Translations under genes and position numbers: made by a program
Assembly: GCA_003518245.1 (NCBI GenBank)
Contig: DOZA01000339.1
Location: forward strand, 1-25,036
DNA: 25,036 nt
From: Bacteroidales bacterium
Lineage (GTDB): Bacteria > Bacteroidota > Bacteroidia > Bacteroidales > VadinHA17
Reading direction: 5' to 3'
Shown: positions 9,065 through 17,238 of the stretch, in pieces
How positions within the stretch are numbered: the stretch's first letter is position 1
Layout of the letters: every line of letters begins with the position of its first letter
Notes under the pieces: model-generated
Databases searched by the model: none
What the model was told of the DNA's origin: nothing
The model's input: only the letters and a program-made list of their open reading frames with translations

Positions 9065-10230
9065 TTGCTGTAAAGCAAATACTCCTTTACTTCATTATTG
9101 AATTCGTTAATATCACTATTCCACCTCTCCCTTTCATGGTTCAGAGAGCCATTATCTGTTATGACATGTCTTAACATACTATCGCCTGATAATATATCAA
9201 AAGGCATGAGCGCTTCTTCATATTCATATGGTGGATTTTTAAATAACAATTGGCCTGAAATGTCATTTATCTTTTTGAATATGCATGCAGCAGTATACAC
9301 TGGTTCATATAGATTATAGTCTGTTATATATATTTGCAAACCTCTGCAATATTCGTCCTTAAATTTATGGAAGGTTGGAATGAAATTATGTTCCCTGAAT
9401 GCACAACCGGGTATTTTCATTTTCTTTAATTCATTAATAATTAGCCCTATATCAAGGAACGGGGCGCCGCATAATTCAAAAGGCAGGGTAGTGCCCCGTG
9501 CTTCTGATATATTAAGTGCTTCAGCCAGCACCATTCCGGGGTATACCTTTGCAGTACTTGTAGCCGGCATATTGGGAGAAGGCAGAACCCATGGCAAGCC
9601 TGTATCCTCCCATACCATTTGCCTTTTCCATCCTTCCATTTTTATTATATGAAGATGACAGTTTATGTCCTCTTTTTCGTTAATCCATAATGCCATTTCA
9701 CCCATGGTCATTCCATGGCATAAAGGTATTTCTGCACCTCCGACGAAAGTGTAATACTGTCTCTTCAGTATAGCACCATCCCTTTTTATACCACCAAGGG
9801 GATTGGGCCTGTCTATAAGAACTACAGGTATTTCTTTTTTTGCACATGATTCCAGGCAGTGTTTCATGGTCCATACATATGTATACGGCCTGGTTCCCAC
9901 ATCCTGGAGATCAACAATAAAAATTTCAATTCCTTCCAGCATATCAACAGTTGGTATACGTGTCTTGCCATATAAACTGTATACAGGGACTTCAAGTTCA
10001 GGATGGATAAAACCTTCCCATTCAATCATATTATCCTGGGTTTGACCGAACAAGCCATGTTGAGGACCGAAAACCGCTGCAAGAGTAGTCATTTCATGCT
10101 TATGTATAATGTCAATAATATGATTATATTCCCTGTTAATGCTTGAAGCATGGGATAAAACGCCGGTTTTTTTTTTGTTAATCATAGGTATCACCTGGCG
10201 TTCAAAATTATCTAAACCTGTTCGTACCAT
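9058..10230 (-). CDS. DUF1343/NamZ-family protein (exo-beta-N-acetylmuramidase-like)
   Basis: A 390-residue protein matching the NamZ (formerly DUF1343) family, whose characterised members release MurNAc from the non-reducing ends of peptidoglycan fragments. Visible family segments are LQDVGTRPYTYVWTM (108-122), DRPNPLGG (140-147), and PSPNMP (217-222). The site that is usually PEHG in the family reads PQHG here (residues 56-59), so a Glu thought important for catalysis may be replaced. There is no signal peptide (MVRTGLDNFERQ), which suggests a cytosolic protein acting on recycled wall sugars, unless the start is further upstream. It is monocistronic on the minus strand and converges with the chorismatase-like gene. 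Confidence 0.85.
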   Translation of the reverse strand: MVRTGLDNFERQVIPMINKKKTGVLSHASSINREYNHIIDIIHKHEMTTLAAVFGPQHGLFGQTQDNMIEWEGFIHPELEVPVYSLYGKTRIPTVDMLEGIEIFIVDLQDVGTRPYTYVWTMKHCLESCAKKEIPVVLIDRPNPLGGIKRDGAILKRQYYTFVGGAEIPLCHGMTMGEMALWINEKEDINCHLHIIKMEGWKRQMVWEDTGLPWVLPSPNMPATSTAKVYPGMVLAEALNISEARGTTLPFELCGAPFLDIGLIINELKKMKIPGCAFREHNFIPTFHKFKDEYCRGLQIYITDYNLYEPVYTAACIFKKINDISGQLLFKNPPYEYEEALMPFDILSGDSMLRHVITDNGSLNHERERWNSDINEFNNEVKEYLLYSNQ

Positions 10231-10351
10231 ATATGCCTGAATATGCTTTTATATTGAAAATAAACAAATGATTAATATTTAGCGTTTAATATATAAATTA
10301 AATAACTAGAGTAAAATAAATATAAAATGTTCATTAATCAATTTAAGAAAT

Positions 10352-10359
10352 TAACTTTG
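10352..10359 (+). promoter_or_regulatory. Putative -7 element upstream of the alkaline phosphatase gene
   Basis: TAACTTTG, identical to the element before pyrB, sits in the 254-nt gap before the alkaline phosphatase. It would give a 5' untranslated leader of roughly 115-120 nt. The -33 TTTG box is weak. No clear PHO-box repeat was seen. Confidence 0.45.
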
Positions 10360-10484
10360 CAATAATAAAAATTGAGAAAACTGATATAAAGCTTTATTTT
10401 ATTAGCAGGAGTGTAACCAGTAAAAATTGTTTTCAACAACCCGGCAGATGTTAAGACAGGGTTTTTAATGGGTTTATAAGTATT

Positions 10485-11597
10485 ATGAAAACAAATAAAA
10501 TATTTTTTAAGATATCACTAACAATATTATTACTCGTTTTTGGTTTTGTATCATCATCATTTACGCCTGAGAATAATGAACCATCGAGTGTTGCTCCAAG
10601 AGTAAAGAATATTATACTTTTGATAGGTGATGGCATGGGCATCACTCATATCTCAGGTCTTATGTCAGTAAGCGGGCACAATCTGAATATGACTACGGCT
10701 AAGCATATTGGTTTTACCCAGACTCATTCATATGATAATTATGTAACTGATTCAGCTGCTTCCGGCACAGCGATAGCATCAGGAAAGAAAACAAAAAACG
10801 GTATGATAGGGATGGATCCCGATAGCAATAATGTGGTTCTCATTACTGAAAAAGTGAGAAAACAGAAAAAAATGTCTTTTGGTGTGGTCAGCACAAGTGC
10901 TGTTACACATGCAACACCCGCATCATTTGTGGCTCACAATATTAGCAGGAATGATTATGAAGGTATTGCTCTTGATTTCGTAAGAACACAGCCAGATGTA
11001 TTTATTGGAGGAGGAAAGGCTAATTTCATGAACAGAAGAGATCAGCGCGATCTTATAAAAGTGCTTGAAAGGAATGATTATGAAGTTGTTTATACTATGG
11101 AGGAATTAAAGAATGCTGATGGAGAAAAAGTGGCAGGTTTACTGGCTGATGAACACATGCCCAGATTCTCAGAGGGGAGGGATTATATGCTTGCTGAGGC
11201 AACATATAAAGCTATAGAACTCCTTAGCCGCAACGACAGGGGTTTTTTCCTTATGGTTGAAGCTTCACAGATTGACTGGGGCGGGCATAGCAATGATGCA
11301 CAGTATATTCTTGAAGAAGCTTATGATCTTGATGTTGCCCTGGGTGTTGCACTTACTTTTGCATTAAATGATCGCAATACCCTGGTATTATTAACGGCCG
11401 ATCATGAAACAGGTGGAATGTCCCTCACAGGTGGTAACATAGAAGAAAAATCTATAATTGCTAAATTTACAACAACTACACATACAGGTGTTATCGTTCC
11501 TGTTTTTGCTTTTGGTGCCGGTGCGGAATATTTTACCGGCTTTTATGATAATACAGAACTAAATGAAAAAATGTGCGAGGTTTTAAGACTTCGTTAA
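10485..11597 (+). CDS. Secreted alkaline phosphatase
   Basis: A 370-residue phosphomonoesterase of the alkaline phosphatase superfamily with an N-terminal signal peptide (hydrophobic ~8-24). Metal ligands and catalytic residues are all visible: the IGDGMG motif (D49), nucleophile Ser90 in TDSAASGTA, THATPASF (141-148), EASQIDWGGHSND with E259, D264 and H268, TADHETGG with D306 and H307, and H333 in THTG. It should hydrolyse phosphate monoesters in the periplasm with two zinc ions and a magnesium ion. The length is short for the family, lacking large surface insertions. The next gene starts immediately after its stop codon region, suggesting one transcript that also includes queE. Confidence 0.92.
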   Translation: MKTNKIFFKISLTILLLVFGFVSSSFTPENNEPSSVAPRVKNIILLIGDGMGITHISGLMSVSGHNLNMTTAKHIGFTQTHSYDNYVTDSAASGTAIASGKKTKNGMIGMDPDSNNVVLITEKVRKQKKMSFGVVSTSAVTHATPASFVAHNISRNDYEGIALDFVRTQPDVFIGGGKANFMNRRDQRDLIKVLERNDYEVVYTMEELKNADGEKVAGLLADEHMPRFSEGRDYMLAEATYKAIELLSRNDRGFFLMVEASQIDWGGHSNDAQYILEEAYDLDVALGVALTFALNDRNTLVLLTADHETGGMSLTGGNIEEKSIIAKFTTTTHTGVIVPVFAFGAGAEYFTGFYDNTELNEKMCEVLRLR

Positions 11598-11654
11598 ATG
11601 CAATACTTACCCTTGGATAGTATTAAAAAGATTATTAAACGGGTAGCTCTTAAT

Positions 11655-12503
11655 ATGAAGAGCTATGTAATAATCTTCTATTTCATTGCCATCAGCTTTA
11701 TAAACGCACAGGATGTTCAAATACTCAATATCGATTCTGAATTACATTTGAGCAGTTTGCTTGCTGAGGTTTCAGGTATGTGTTATTATAAAAATAATAT
11801 TTATGCCATTAACGATGGAGGCAATGGCTCTTATATATTCAAACTTGACCTGTTAACCGGAGAAATAAAACAGAAATACAGGCTTGAGAACATTAGAAAT
11901 AGAGACTGGGAAGAATTATCAGTATATGATGGTTATCTATATATAGGGGATTTTGGTAATAACAGGGGTAACAGAACAGACCTTTCCATTCACAGGGTTA
12001 ATATTAAGGACCTTGGTAAATCTAAACCTCCTTTTTTAACTACATGGATGGATTATCTTGCAAGAAATAAGAAAGGTGCTTACCCTCGTGATCATGCATG
12101 GGATTGTGAGGCTATGACTGTTACTTCAAATGGAATATTCTGTTTCTCCAAAGATCGCAAGGATTATAATACCCAGATGTATAAGCTTATTGAAGGAGAA
12201 AAGAATATTCTAAATCCCATACAGTCATTCAACACCGGATTCCTTGTAACAGGAGCCTATTATCATAGCATTGATAGATCACTTTATCTTTGTGGGTATA
12301 GAAAAGGTGAAACATACTTATTGCATTTCAGGACTGCTGATACTATAAGGTTTTCAGGTCATTACAATAAATATATTATACCTGAACTAAAAAACACACA
12401 GGTTGAATCAGTTTTTGTCTTGGGGGATTATATTTACCTTGCATCTGAAAGAACACGGAAAAGGCCGGCTATTTACAAGATAAAGGTTTCAAGTCTTAAT
12501 TAA
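11655..12503 (+). CDS. Secreted beta-propeller-like protein of unknown function
   Basis: I chose ATG 11655, not the upstream in-frame ATG at 11598, because it gives a clean signal peptide (MKSYVIIFYFIAISFINAQ) with cleavage near Ala-Gln. The mature ~263 residues show repeated strand motifs of the kind in beta-propellers (VSGMCYYKNNIYAINDGG, WEELSVYDGYLYIGDFGNN). The phrase NRDWEELSV...YIGDFGNN recurs in a Bacteroidota family of uncharacterised exported proteins, and is reminiscent of SdiA-regulated or phytase-like propellers. No catalytic residues can be assigned. It lies directly downstream of the phosphatase and one base upstream of queE. Confidence 0.7.
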   Translation: MKSYVIIFYFIAISFINAQDVQILNIDSELHLSSLLAEVSGMCYYKNNIYAINDGGNGSYIFKLDLLTGEIKQKYRLENIRNRDWEELSVYDGYLYIGDFGNNRGNRTDLSIHRVNIKDLGKSKPPFLTTWMDYLARNKKGAYPRDHAWDCEAMTVTSNGIFCFSKDRKDYNTQMYKLIEGEKNILNPIQSFNTGFLVTGAYYHSIDRSLYLCGYRKGETYLLHFRTADTIRFSGHYNKYIIPELKNTQVESVFVLGDYIYLASERTRKRPAIYKIKVSSLN

Positions 12504-12504
12504 G

Positions 12505-13128
12505 ATGAAAAAAGAGAAAGAAAAGACAGGTTTATACCTTCCACTTGTTGAACAGTTTTATTCAATCCAGGGTGAAGGATATCATACGGGGAAAGCAGCC
12601 TTTTTTATTCGTGTTGGTGGATGTGATGTTGGCTGCAGCTGGTGTGATACAAAGTTTGCATGGGATCCTGAATATCATGAGATGACACATATTGATTCAA
12701 TAATAAATGCTGTTATTGAATCCGGGGCTGATTCAGTTGTGGTGACCGGAGGTGAACCATTAATGTATAACATGGATCCTCTCTGCAAAGAATTGAAAAG
12801 GATAAATATTACAACTTACCTGGAGACTTCAGGTTCACATGAATTATCAGGTCAATGGGACTGGATTTGTTTGTCACCAAAAAAAAACCTGCCACCGGTA
12901 AAAGGAATTTGTAGTTTGGCAGGAGAATTGAAGGTAGTAATTCAGAATAAAGATGATTTAAACTGGGCCGAGAAGTACAGAGCTAAGGTTCCTGATGATT
13001 GTAAGATTTATTTACAACCTGAGTGGAGCAAGGTTAAGGAAATAATGCCTGTACTGGTTGAATATGTAAAACACCATACAGAATGGTCAATATCACTTCA
13101 AAGTCACAAATATATGGGTATACCTTAG
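12505..13128 (+). CDS. queE: 7-carboxy-7-deazaguanine synthase (radical SAM)
   Basis: A 207-residue radical SAM enzyme that converts 6-carboxy-tetrahydropterin to 7-carboxy-7-deazaguanine on the pathway to queuosine. The cluster-binding cysteines are C40, C44 and C47 in CDVGCSWC, the CX3CX2C radical SAM spacing, followed by DTKFAW. The SAM-binding GGEP is at 82-85, and the N-terminal FYSIQGEGYHTG segment is typical of QueE. Length is normal. It starts one base after the stop of the preceding gene. The other queuosine genes are not in this window. It is a housekeeping enzyme and should not be read as a peptide-modifying radical SAM protein for the nearby small peptide. Confidence 0.94.
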   Translation: MKKEKEKTGLYLPLVEQFYSIQGEGYHTGKAAFFIRVGGCDVGCSWCDTKFAWDPEYHEMTHIDSIINAVIESGADSVVVTGGEPLMYNMDPLCKELKRINITTYLETSGSHELSGQWDWICLSPKKNLPPVKGICSLAGELKVVIQNKDDLNWAEKYRAKVPDDCKIYLQPEWSKVKEIMPVLVEYVKHHTEWSISLQSHKYMGIP

Positions 13129-15062
13129 GTGTATTGCTTAAGACCATTATTATAATGCTTTTTTTCAGCCAGCCTTATTTATTGCTGGCACAGGAACTTC
13201 ATACAAGGTCAAACAAGGCACTTAAGGCATATAATGAAGCTAAAACAGCTTATGATTTTATCAATTATAAAGAAGCTGAACATTATCTGCTCGATGCTGT
13301 GAAGATAGACCCTGGGTTTATTGAGGCTCATCTTTTGCTGGCGGAATTATCTAAGGATATACTTAAATACAAGCAGTCAGCTGAAGCATACCATAACTTA
13401 GTACTTATTGATTCTACTTTTTTTATACCCGCCTGGTATGGATATGGAGAAGTGCAGTTTATGCTGGGTAATTATATTGAAGCAAAAAATAAATTTTATA
13501 TATATCTAAAATTGACAGACAATAAGTCTGTTAATGCTGTAAGGGCCAGGAAATATATTATGGATTGTGATTTTGCCTTGGAAGCTATATTGAAGCCAGT
13601 AGACTTTAATCCTGTTAGCCTTGGTGATGCAATTAATACAGGGGATGATGAGTACTGGCCGGCTATTACTGCTGATGATAATATGCTTCTGTTTACCCGC
13701 CTGAGTATGATCAGGCCAAAGAACAGGATGGGAAAGGAATTCCAGGAGGATTTCTACTATAGTTACCGTATAGATGGTAAATGGACAAAAGCCATAAATG
13801 CCGGTTATCCTTTAAATACTTCGTATAATGAAGGAGCCCAGACATTGGAAGCAGCAGGGAATTATATGTATTTCACAGCCTGTAACCGTGAAGATGGGAA
13901 GGGTGGTTGTGATATCTATTATTCAGCAAGGACAGATAATGGATGGAAGAAAGGAATTAATATTAATGGCCCGGTAAATACTCCTTACTGGGAATCGCAG
14001 CCATCACTTACTTCTGATGGATTAAGATTGTTCTTTGTCAGTAACAGGCCAGGAGGGCAGGGGGGCATGGATATATGGGTGAGCCGGCTGATAAAGGATG
14101 GAAAGTGGTCTGAACCGGTTAACCTGGGAGATGCTATTAACACACCCGGGGATGAAATGTCACCATTTATTCACTTCGATGGGAAAACATTATATTTCTC
14201 GTCAAATGGCAGACCTTGCATGGGAGGATTTGATATTTTTATGTCTCAACTGCAGAAGGATAGTACATGGGCAGTGCCGGAGAACCTGGGATACCCTATT
14301 AACACGCAAACCGATGAAATAGGCATGGTAATAAATTCATCGGGTGAAGTTGCATATTTCTCATCCAAGATAAATACTCTTAAAGGCCGTGATCTTTATT
14401 ATTTTGAGATGCCTGAATCATTAAGACCTGATCCTGTTTCATACCTTAAAGGTAAAGTACTGGATAAAATAACAGGCAGGGAACTTAAAGCCACGTATGA
14501 GCTTATAAATCTGAGTTCAAAAAGGAGGGTAATACAATCATTTACAGATTCAGATGGTAATTTCCTTGTATGCCTGCCGGCAGGACATAACTATGGCATT
14601 AACGTCAGTAGTGATGGTTACCTGTTTTATTCTGAAAATTTTATGCTGGAAGGTGAACATAGTTCATTTGAACCATTTGAGAAAATAATTCGCCTAAGCC
14701 CTATAAGTGTGGGTCAACAGATGTCACTTCATAATGTTTTTTTCGCATTTGATTCATGGAAGTTAAGAGAGGAATCATTACTCGAACTGGATAAACTGTA
14801 TAAACTGCTGGAAAAAACACCGGGCATGGTAATTGAGATAGGCGGTCATACTGATTCATCCGGTAGCGATGAACATAATCTTGTCCTTTCGGAAAAACGT
14901 GCCATTGTTGTGCGTGAATATCTTATAAACCGTGGTTTGTCACCTGACAGGCTTAAATATAAGGGGTATGGCGAAAAAGTGCCTCTTTATGATAATACAA
15001 GTGAAGAAGGCAAACGAAAAAACAGGAGGACTGATATACGTATATTAAAGGTTTCAAAATAA
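13083..15062 (+). CDS. PorE-like TPR / PD40 propeller / CRD / OmpA protein
   Basis: A 659-residue exported protein. Domains in order: signal peptide (~20-36, LLLAQ cleavage, no lipobox Cys), TPR repeats (~45-155), PD40/WD40-like beta-propeller (~185-440, with blade motifs such as PSLTSDGLRLFFVSNR and PFIHFDGKTLYFSSNG), a carboxypeptidase-regulatory-like domain (~453-530), and an OmpA peptidoglycan-binding domain (~550-655, GGHTDSSGS with Asp591, and NRRTDIRI). This order is that of PorE, a periplasmic type IX secretion component that binds peptidoglycan; PorE itself is a lipoprotein, so this may be a paralog. The only credible start overlaps queE by 46 nt; later Mets remove the charged n-region. 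Confidence 0.88.
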   Translation: MVNITSKSQIYGYTLGVLLKTIIIMLFFSQPYLLLAQELHTRSNKALKAYNEAKTAYDFINYKEAEHYLLDAVKIDPGFIEAHLLLAELSKDILKYKQSAEAYHNLVLIDSTFFIPAWYGYGEVQFMLGNYIEAKNKFYIYLKLTDNKSVNAVRARKYIMDCDFALEAILKPVDFNPVSLGDAINTGDDEYWPAITADDNMLLFTRLSMIRPKNRMGKEFQEDFYYSYRIDGKWTKAINAGYPLNTSYNEGAQTLEAAGNYMYFTACNREDGKGGCDIYYSARTDNGWKKGININGPVNTPYWESQPSLTSDGLRLFFVSNRPGGQGGMDIWVSRLIKDGKWSEPVNLGDAINTPGDEMSPFIHFDGKTLYFSSNGRPCMGGFDIFMSQLQKDSTWAVPENLGYPINTQTDEIGMVINSSGEVAYFSSKINTLKGRDLYYFEMPESLRPDPVSYLKGKVLDKITGRELKATYELINLSSKRRVIQSFTDSDGNFLVCLPAGHNYGINVSSDGYLFYSENFMLEGEHSSFEPFEKIIRLSPISVGQQMSLHNVFFAFDSWKLREESLLELDKLYKLLEKTPGMVIEIGGHTDSSGSDEHNLVLSEKRAIVVREYLINRGLSPDRLKYKGYGEKVPLYDNTSEEGKRKNRRTDIRILKVSK

Positions 15063-15065
15063 AAA

Positions 15066-15094
15066 GACAGAGCACTTCGGGAGAGTGCTCTGTC
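15066..15094 (-). terminator. Intrinsic terminator for the minus-strand kinase transcript
   Basis: A perfect 11-bp stem (GACAGAGCACT with AGTGCTCTGTC) with a 7-nt loop lies four bases after the stop of the OmpA gene. On the minus strand it is followed by a T-rich run (TTTTTATTTT), as expected of a rho-independent terminator for the kinase gene. On the plus strand no T-tract follows, so termination there is less certain, though the hairpin could protect that transcript's 3' end. Confidence 0.8.
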
Positions 15095-15144
15095 ACCCAT
15101 TATCTGGCAGACATATTTAAAAGGTGAAAGGATTCTGTTCACTA

Positions 15145-15990
15145 TCAGATTGCGATTCTGGAAGAAACAGGTTCAGATTTACCTTTTTTCATTACATTAT
15201 GTTCCGGAACTGAAAAATACATAGCAGTTCCATTTAAACCATTTGGTCGTATCCATATTTTCCCGTCCATGCTTTCTATAAGCTTACGGGAAAGAATAAA
15301 AGAAACAGTGGTGAAAGTATTCTGGTATTTGCCCAGATACTTAGCAATATTATCACAGGTAAGCAGTTCCTGATTTTTAGTGTAACCAATCCCCGAGTCA
15401 ATAACGTAAAACTCAAGCCTGTTTTTTTTCTTGCTGTAACCCATTTTAATGTATCCTGATTCCGTATTTTCCAGGGCATTGAAAAAGAGATTTTTTAAAA
15501 CCCGAATAATCTTCTCTTTATCAATATAGAGATCATCATCACCAGATCTTTCATCAAGCATCAGTGTAACCTTATTCTTATCAAACCTGCTGATCGAATT
15601 GTTCAGGTCGCTCAGAACTTCTTTCAGCAGGGTATTTAGCCTGCATTTGGTGATTGTGGATCTTGGACCATCGGAATCTATTAAAGCTGAATCAAGAAAA
15701 TTATCAAATAGTGTAATTAACTGGTCGCATGAATTCATGATATGATTATTATACTCTTTCCGCTCATTCTCCGTGCAGTTATCATTATTGCTCAAAAATG
15801 AAAATGCTACGATTGAGTTCATGTAAGTTCTTACTTCATGAGACAATCCTGTCAGTATGGAAGGAGTATTTAGCATATCAGTGTTATGTAAAGGTTTCAT
15901 ATTTTCTGACTCGTCATTATCAACATATTGTGATGTCTTCTCCATATTTCCCCCAAAAGTCATAAACATCTTCCTTGTATTATTTACCAC
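15145..15990 (-). CDS. Soluble histidine kinase-like protein with degenerate ATP lid
   Basis: A 281-residue cytosolic protein with no membrane segment or sensor domain. An H-box SHEVRTYMNSI places the phospho-acceptor at His51, in a HisKA dimerisation helix. The HATPase region follows, with the N-box NLFFNALEN (Asn167/Asn171) and G1 box DSGIG (198-202). The G2 ATP-lid that usually reads GTGLGL is replaced by FTTVSFILSRKL (~226-237), so ATP binding may be weakened. A later in-frame Met (residue 16) is an alternative start. The gene begins 9 nt after the stop of the TPR membrane protein, so the two are probably co-transcribed. No response regulator lies in the window. Confidence 0.8.
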   Translation of the reverse strand: MVNNTRKMFMTFGGNMEKTSQYVDNDESENMKPLHNTDMLNTPSILTGLSHEVRTYMNSIVAFSFLSNNDNCTENERKEYNNHIMNSCDQLITLFDNFLDSALIDSDGPRSTITKCRLNTLLKEVLSDLNNSISRFDKNKVTLMLDERSGDDDLYIDKEKIIRVLKNLFFNALENTESGYIKMGYSKKKNRLEFYVIDSGIGYTKNQELLTCDNIAKYLGKYQNTFTTVSFILSRKLIESMDGKIWIRPNGLNGTAMYFSVPEHNVMKKGKSEPVSSRIAI

Positions 15991-15999
15991 GTACCTTCT

Positions 16000-16743
16000 T
16001 TATTTTATTTTTTTCAAAATTTTCCTGGCTTCTTTCTTATGCCTGTTTTCAGAATTTACTACACCTTCAAGCATTTGCCTGGCCCTGTTTTCCTGTCCTA
16101 TTTGTACATAACACACACCCAGGTAGAAAGTGGCATCTTCAATAAAAAGGTTATCATTATCCTTAACTACTTTATTGAATGAGCCTATAGCTTCGGTATA
16201 TTGTTTAATTTGCATATGTGAAAATCCTTTAAGGAATTCAACCTGCATATCTGCATCGATCACCATGTTAAACCATTTGATGGCTTCGGTATAATTACCT
16301 GATTTATAATATTCTGTTGCTTTGTTATAAGCATTGTCCAGGCTGCTTGTAACAGCACGTGTTGTTGTAAGGGGTGAATATTCCTGTAAATATTTCACAG
16401 TATTATCCTGCGCAGAGTTATTCCTTAGAACATAAATGCTGATGGTGCCTATTAATATAAGACCGGCAAATATTGCGGCATATTGTATAACCTGTCTTGC
16501 AGCAACTTTTCTTTTGGCAGTTGCTTTTCTATGCCTTGCTTCAGCATTCATAAGTGTTTTCCTGAAGTCTATAGCATCTTGGTTGTCAATATATATGTTG
16601 ACCTTTCTGCGCAGCTCCAGCTCTTTCTTCAGGCCAGGGTTCCCCTTTAGTTCTGCCTCGAACCATTTCTTTTCTGCGCCATGCATGCTACCCTCCAGAT
16701 ATCTTTCGATAAAACGGGTAAATTCAATTTTTTTCATAACCAT
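16000..16743 (-). CDS. Single-pass TPR protein with anti-sigma-like N-terminus
   Basis: A 247-residue protein. The N-terminal ~80 residues are charged and helical (FTRFIERYLEGSMHGAEKK), in the style of the cytosolic domain of Bacteroidota anti-sigma factors, though the zinc HxxxCxxC motif is absent. One membrane helix is at ~85-106 (VIQYAAIFAGLILIGTISIYV). The rest, predicted periplasmic, holds TPR units (~135-247: AYNKATEYYKSGNYTEAIKWF and ATFYLGVCYVQIGQENRARQML). This topology fits a membrane anti-sigma factor that senses a periplasmic partner; the ECF sigma gene 3.6 kb away is the natural candidate, but the link is inference. It heads an operon with the kinase. Confidence 0.7.
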   Translation of the reverse strand: MVMKKIEFTRFIERYLEGSMHGAEKKWFEAELKGNPGLKKELELRRKVNIYIDNQDAIDFRKTLMNAEARHRKATAKRKVAARQVIQYAAIFAGLILIGTISIYVLRNNSAQDNTVKYLQEYSPLTTTRAVTSSLDNAYNKATEYYKSGNYTEAIKWFNMVIDADMQVEFLKGFSHMQIKQYTEAIGSFNKVVKDNDNLFIEDATFYLGVCYVQIGQENRARQMLEGVVNSENRHKKEARKILKKIK

Positions 16744-17036
16744 TTATTATTTCATGCGACATTAATATGCTGTTTATATAATATTCATAACCTATTTCTT
16801 AAACTTGTAATCATCTCATTATCAATATAATTGATAGTGATAGGCAAGTACACTTGTTGACACTGACCTGCAATAAAGCAAGGTTATGTCAGACCATGGC
16901 ACAATTCTATTATGCCTTTAATATAGTATTTTAAGATACCTTAGTAAACCGGCCTGTTCATGGTTAACCGGAACCGTTTTCAAAACAGTTTTAGTATGTT
17001 ACAGATCGCTGTATTTTTCTTCCTGTGATCCTGCTG
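16744..17036 (-). promoter_or_regulatory. Upstream region of the membrane-TPR gene with two palindromes
   Basis: No protein longer than a dozen residues is encoded in this 293-nt stretch on either strand. It contains a palindrome at 16820-16836 (TATCAAT, 3-nt centre, ATTGATA) and a second at 16845-16856 (CAAGT, 2-nt centre, ACTTG), 77-113 nt upstream of the membrane-TPR start. Both are operator-like in form. No exact TAnnTTTG element for the minus strand was found here, so a sigma factor with different preference could be used. Confidence 0.35.
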
Positions 17037-17177
17037 TTAGATTTCAGGTTCTGTGATAGGTGGAACATTCATTCCTTTTTCATTATCCGGACCACTGCCT
17101 CGAACGAGTATCATTTCTTCGTCTGAAAGTAAAAATTCATTGAAGTTCTCAAATTTTTCCTGATTCTGTGATTTCAT
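17037..17177 (-). CDS. Double-glycine-type leader peptide (46 residues), putative exported peptide precursor
   Basis: A 46-residue open frame, ATG to TAA. Counted back from a cut after Gly27-Ser28, the leader LLSDEEMILVRGS has Leu at -12, Ser at -11, Glu at -8, Met at -7, Val at -4, Gly at -2 and Ser at -1. This is the consensus spacing of double-glycine leaders recognised by C39 peptidases. The predicted core is GPDNEKGMNVPPITEPEI: acidic (net about -3), no Cys, no Ser, rich in Pro. The N-terminal part is helical and acidic (EKFENFNEFL). It is divergent from the TPR-CHAT gene, and a C39-peptidase exporter is encoded 4 kb away. No modifying enzyme is evident. The role (signal, toxin or protease ligand) is inference. 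Confidence 0.72.
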   Translation of the reverse strand: MKSQNQEKFENFNEFLLSDEEMILVRGSGPDNEKGMNVPPITEPEI

Positions 17178-17238
17178 TTTTTTAAATTTTTGGTTACACT
17201 TTAAATTAATCGGGTTTTAATATTACGTTACATATATA

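Noticed and set aside
11598..11654. The earlier in-frame start of the propeller-like protein
   Set aside because: It would add 19 charged residues before an otherwise normal signal peptide; ATG 11655 gives a conventional export signal.
12505..13128. The radical SAM gene as a maturase for the small peptide
   Set aside because: It matches QueE in length and motifs, has no SPASM or RiPP-recognition domain, and sits in a different operon on the other strand 4 kb away.
15066..15094. The hairpin as a plus-strand terminator for the OmpA gene
   Set aside because: There is no T-tract after it on the plus strand, so I assign it to the minus-strand kinase transcript.
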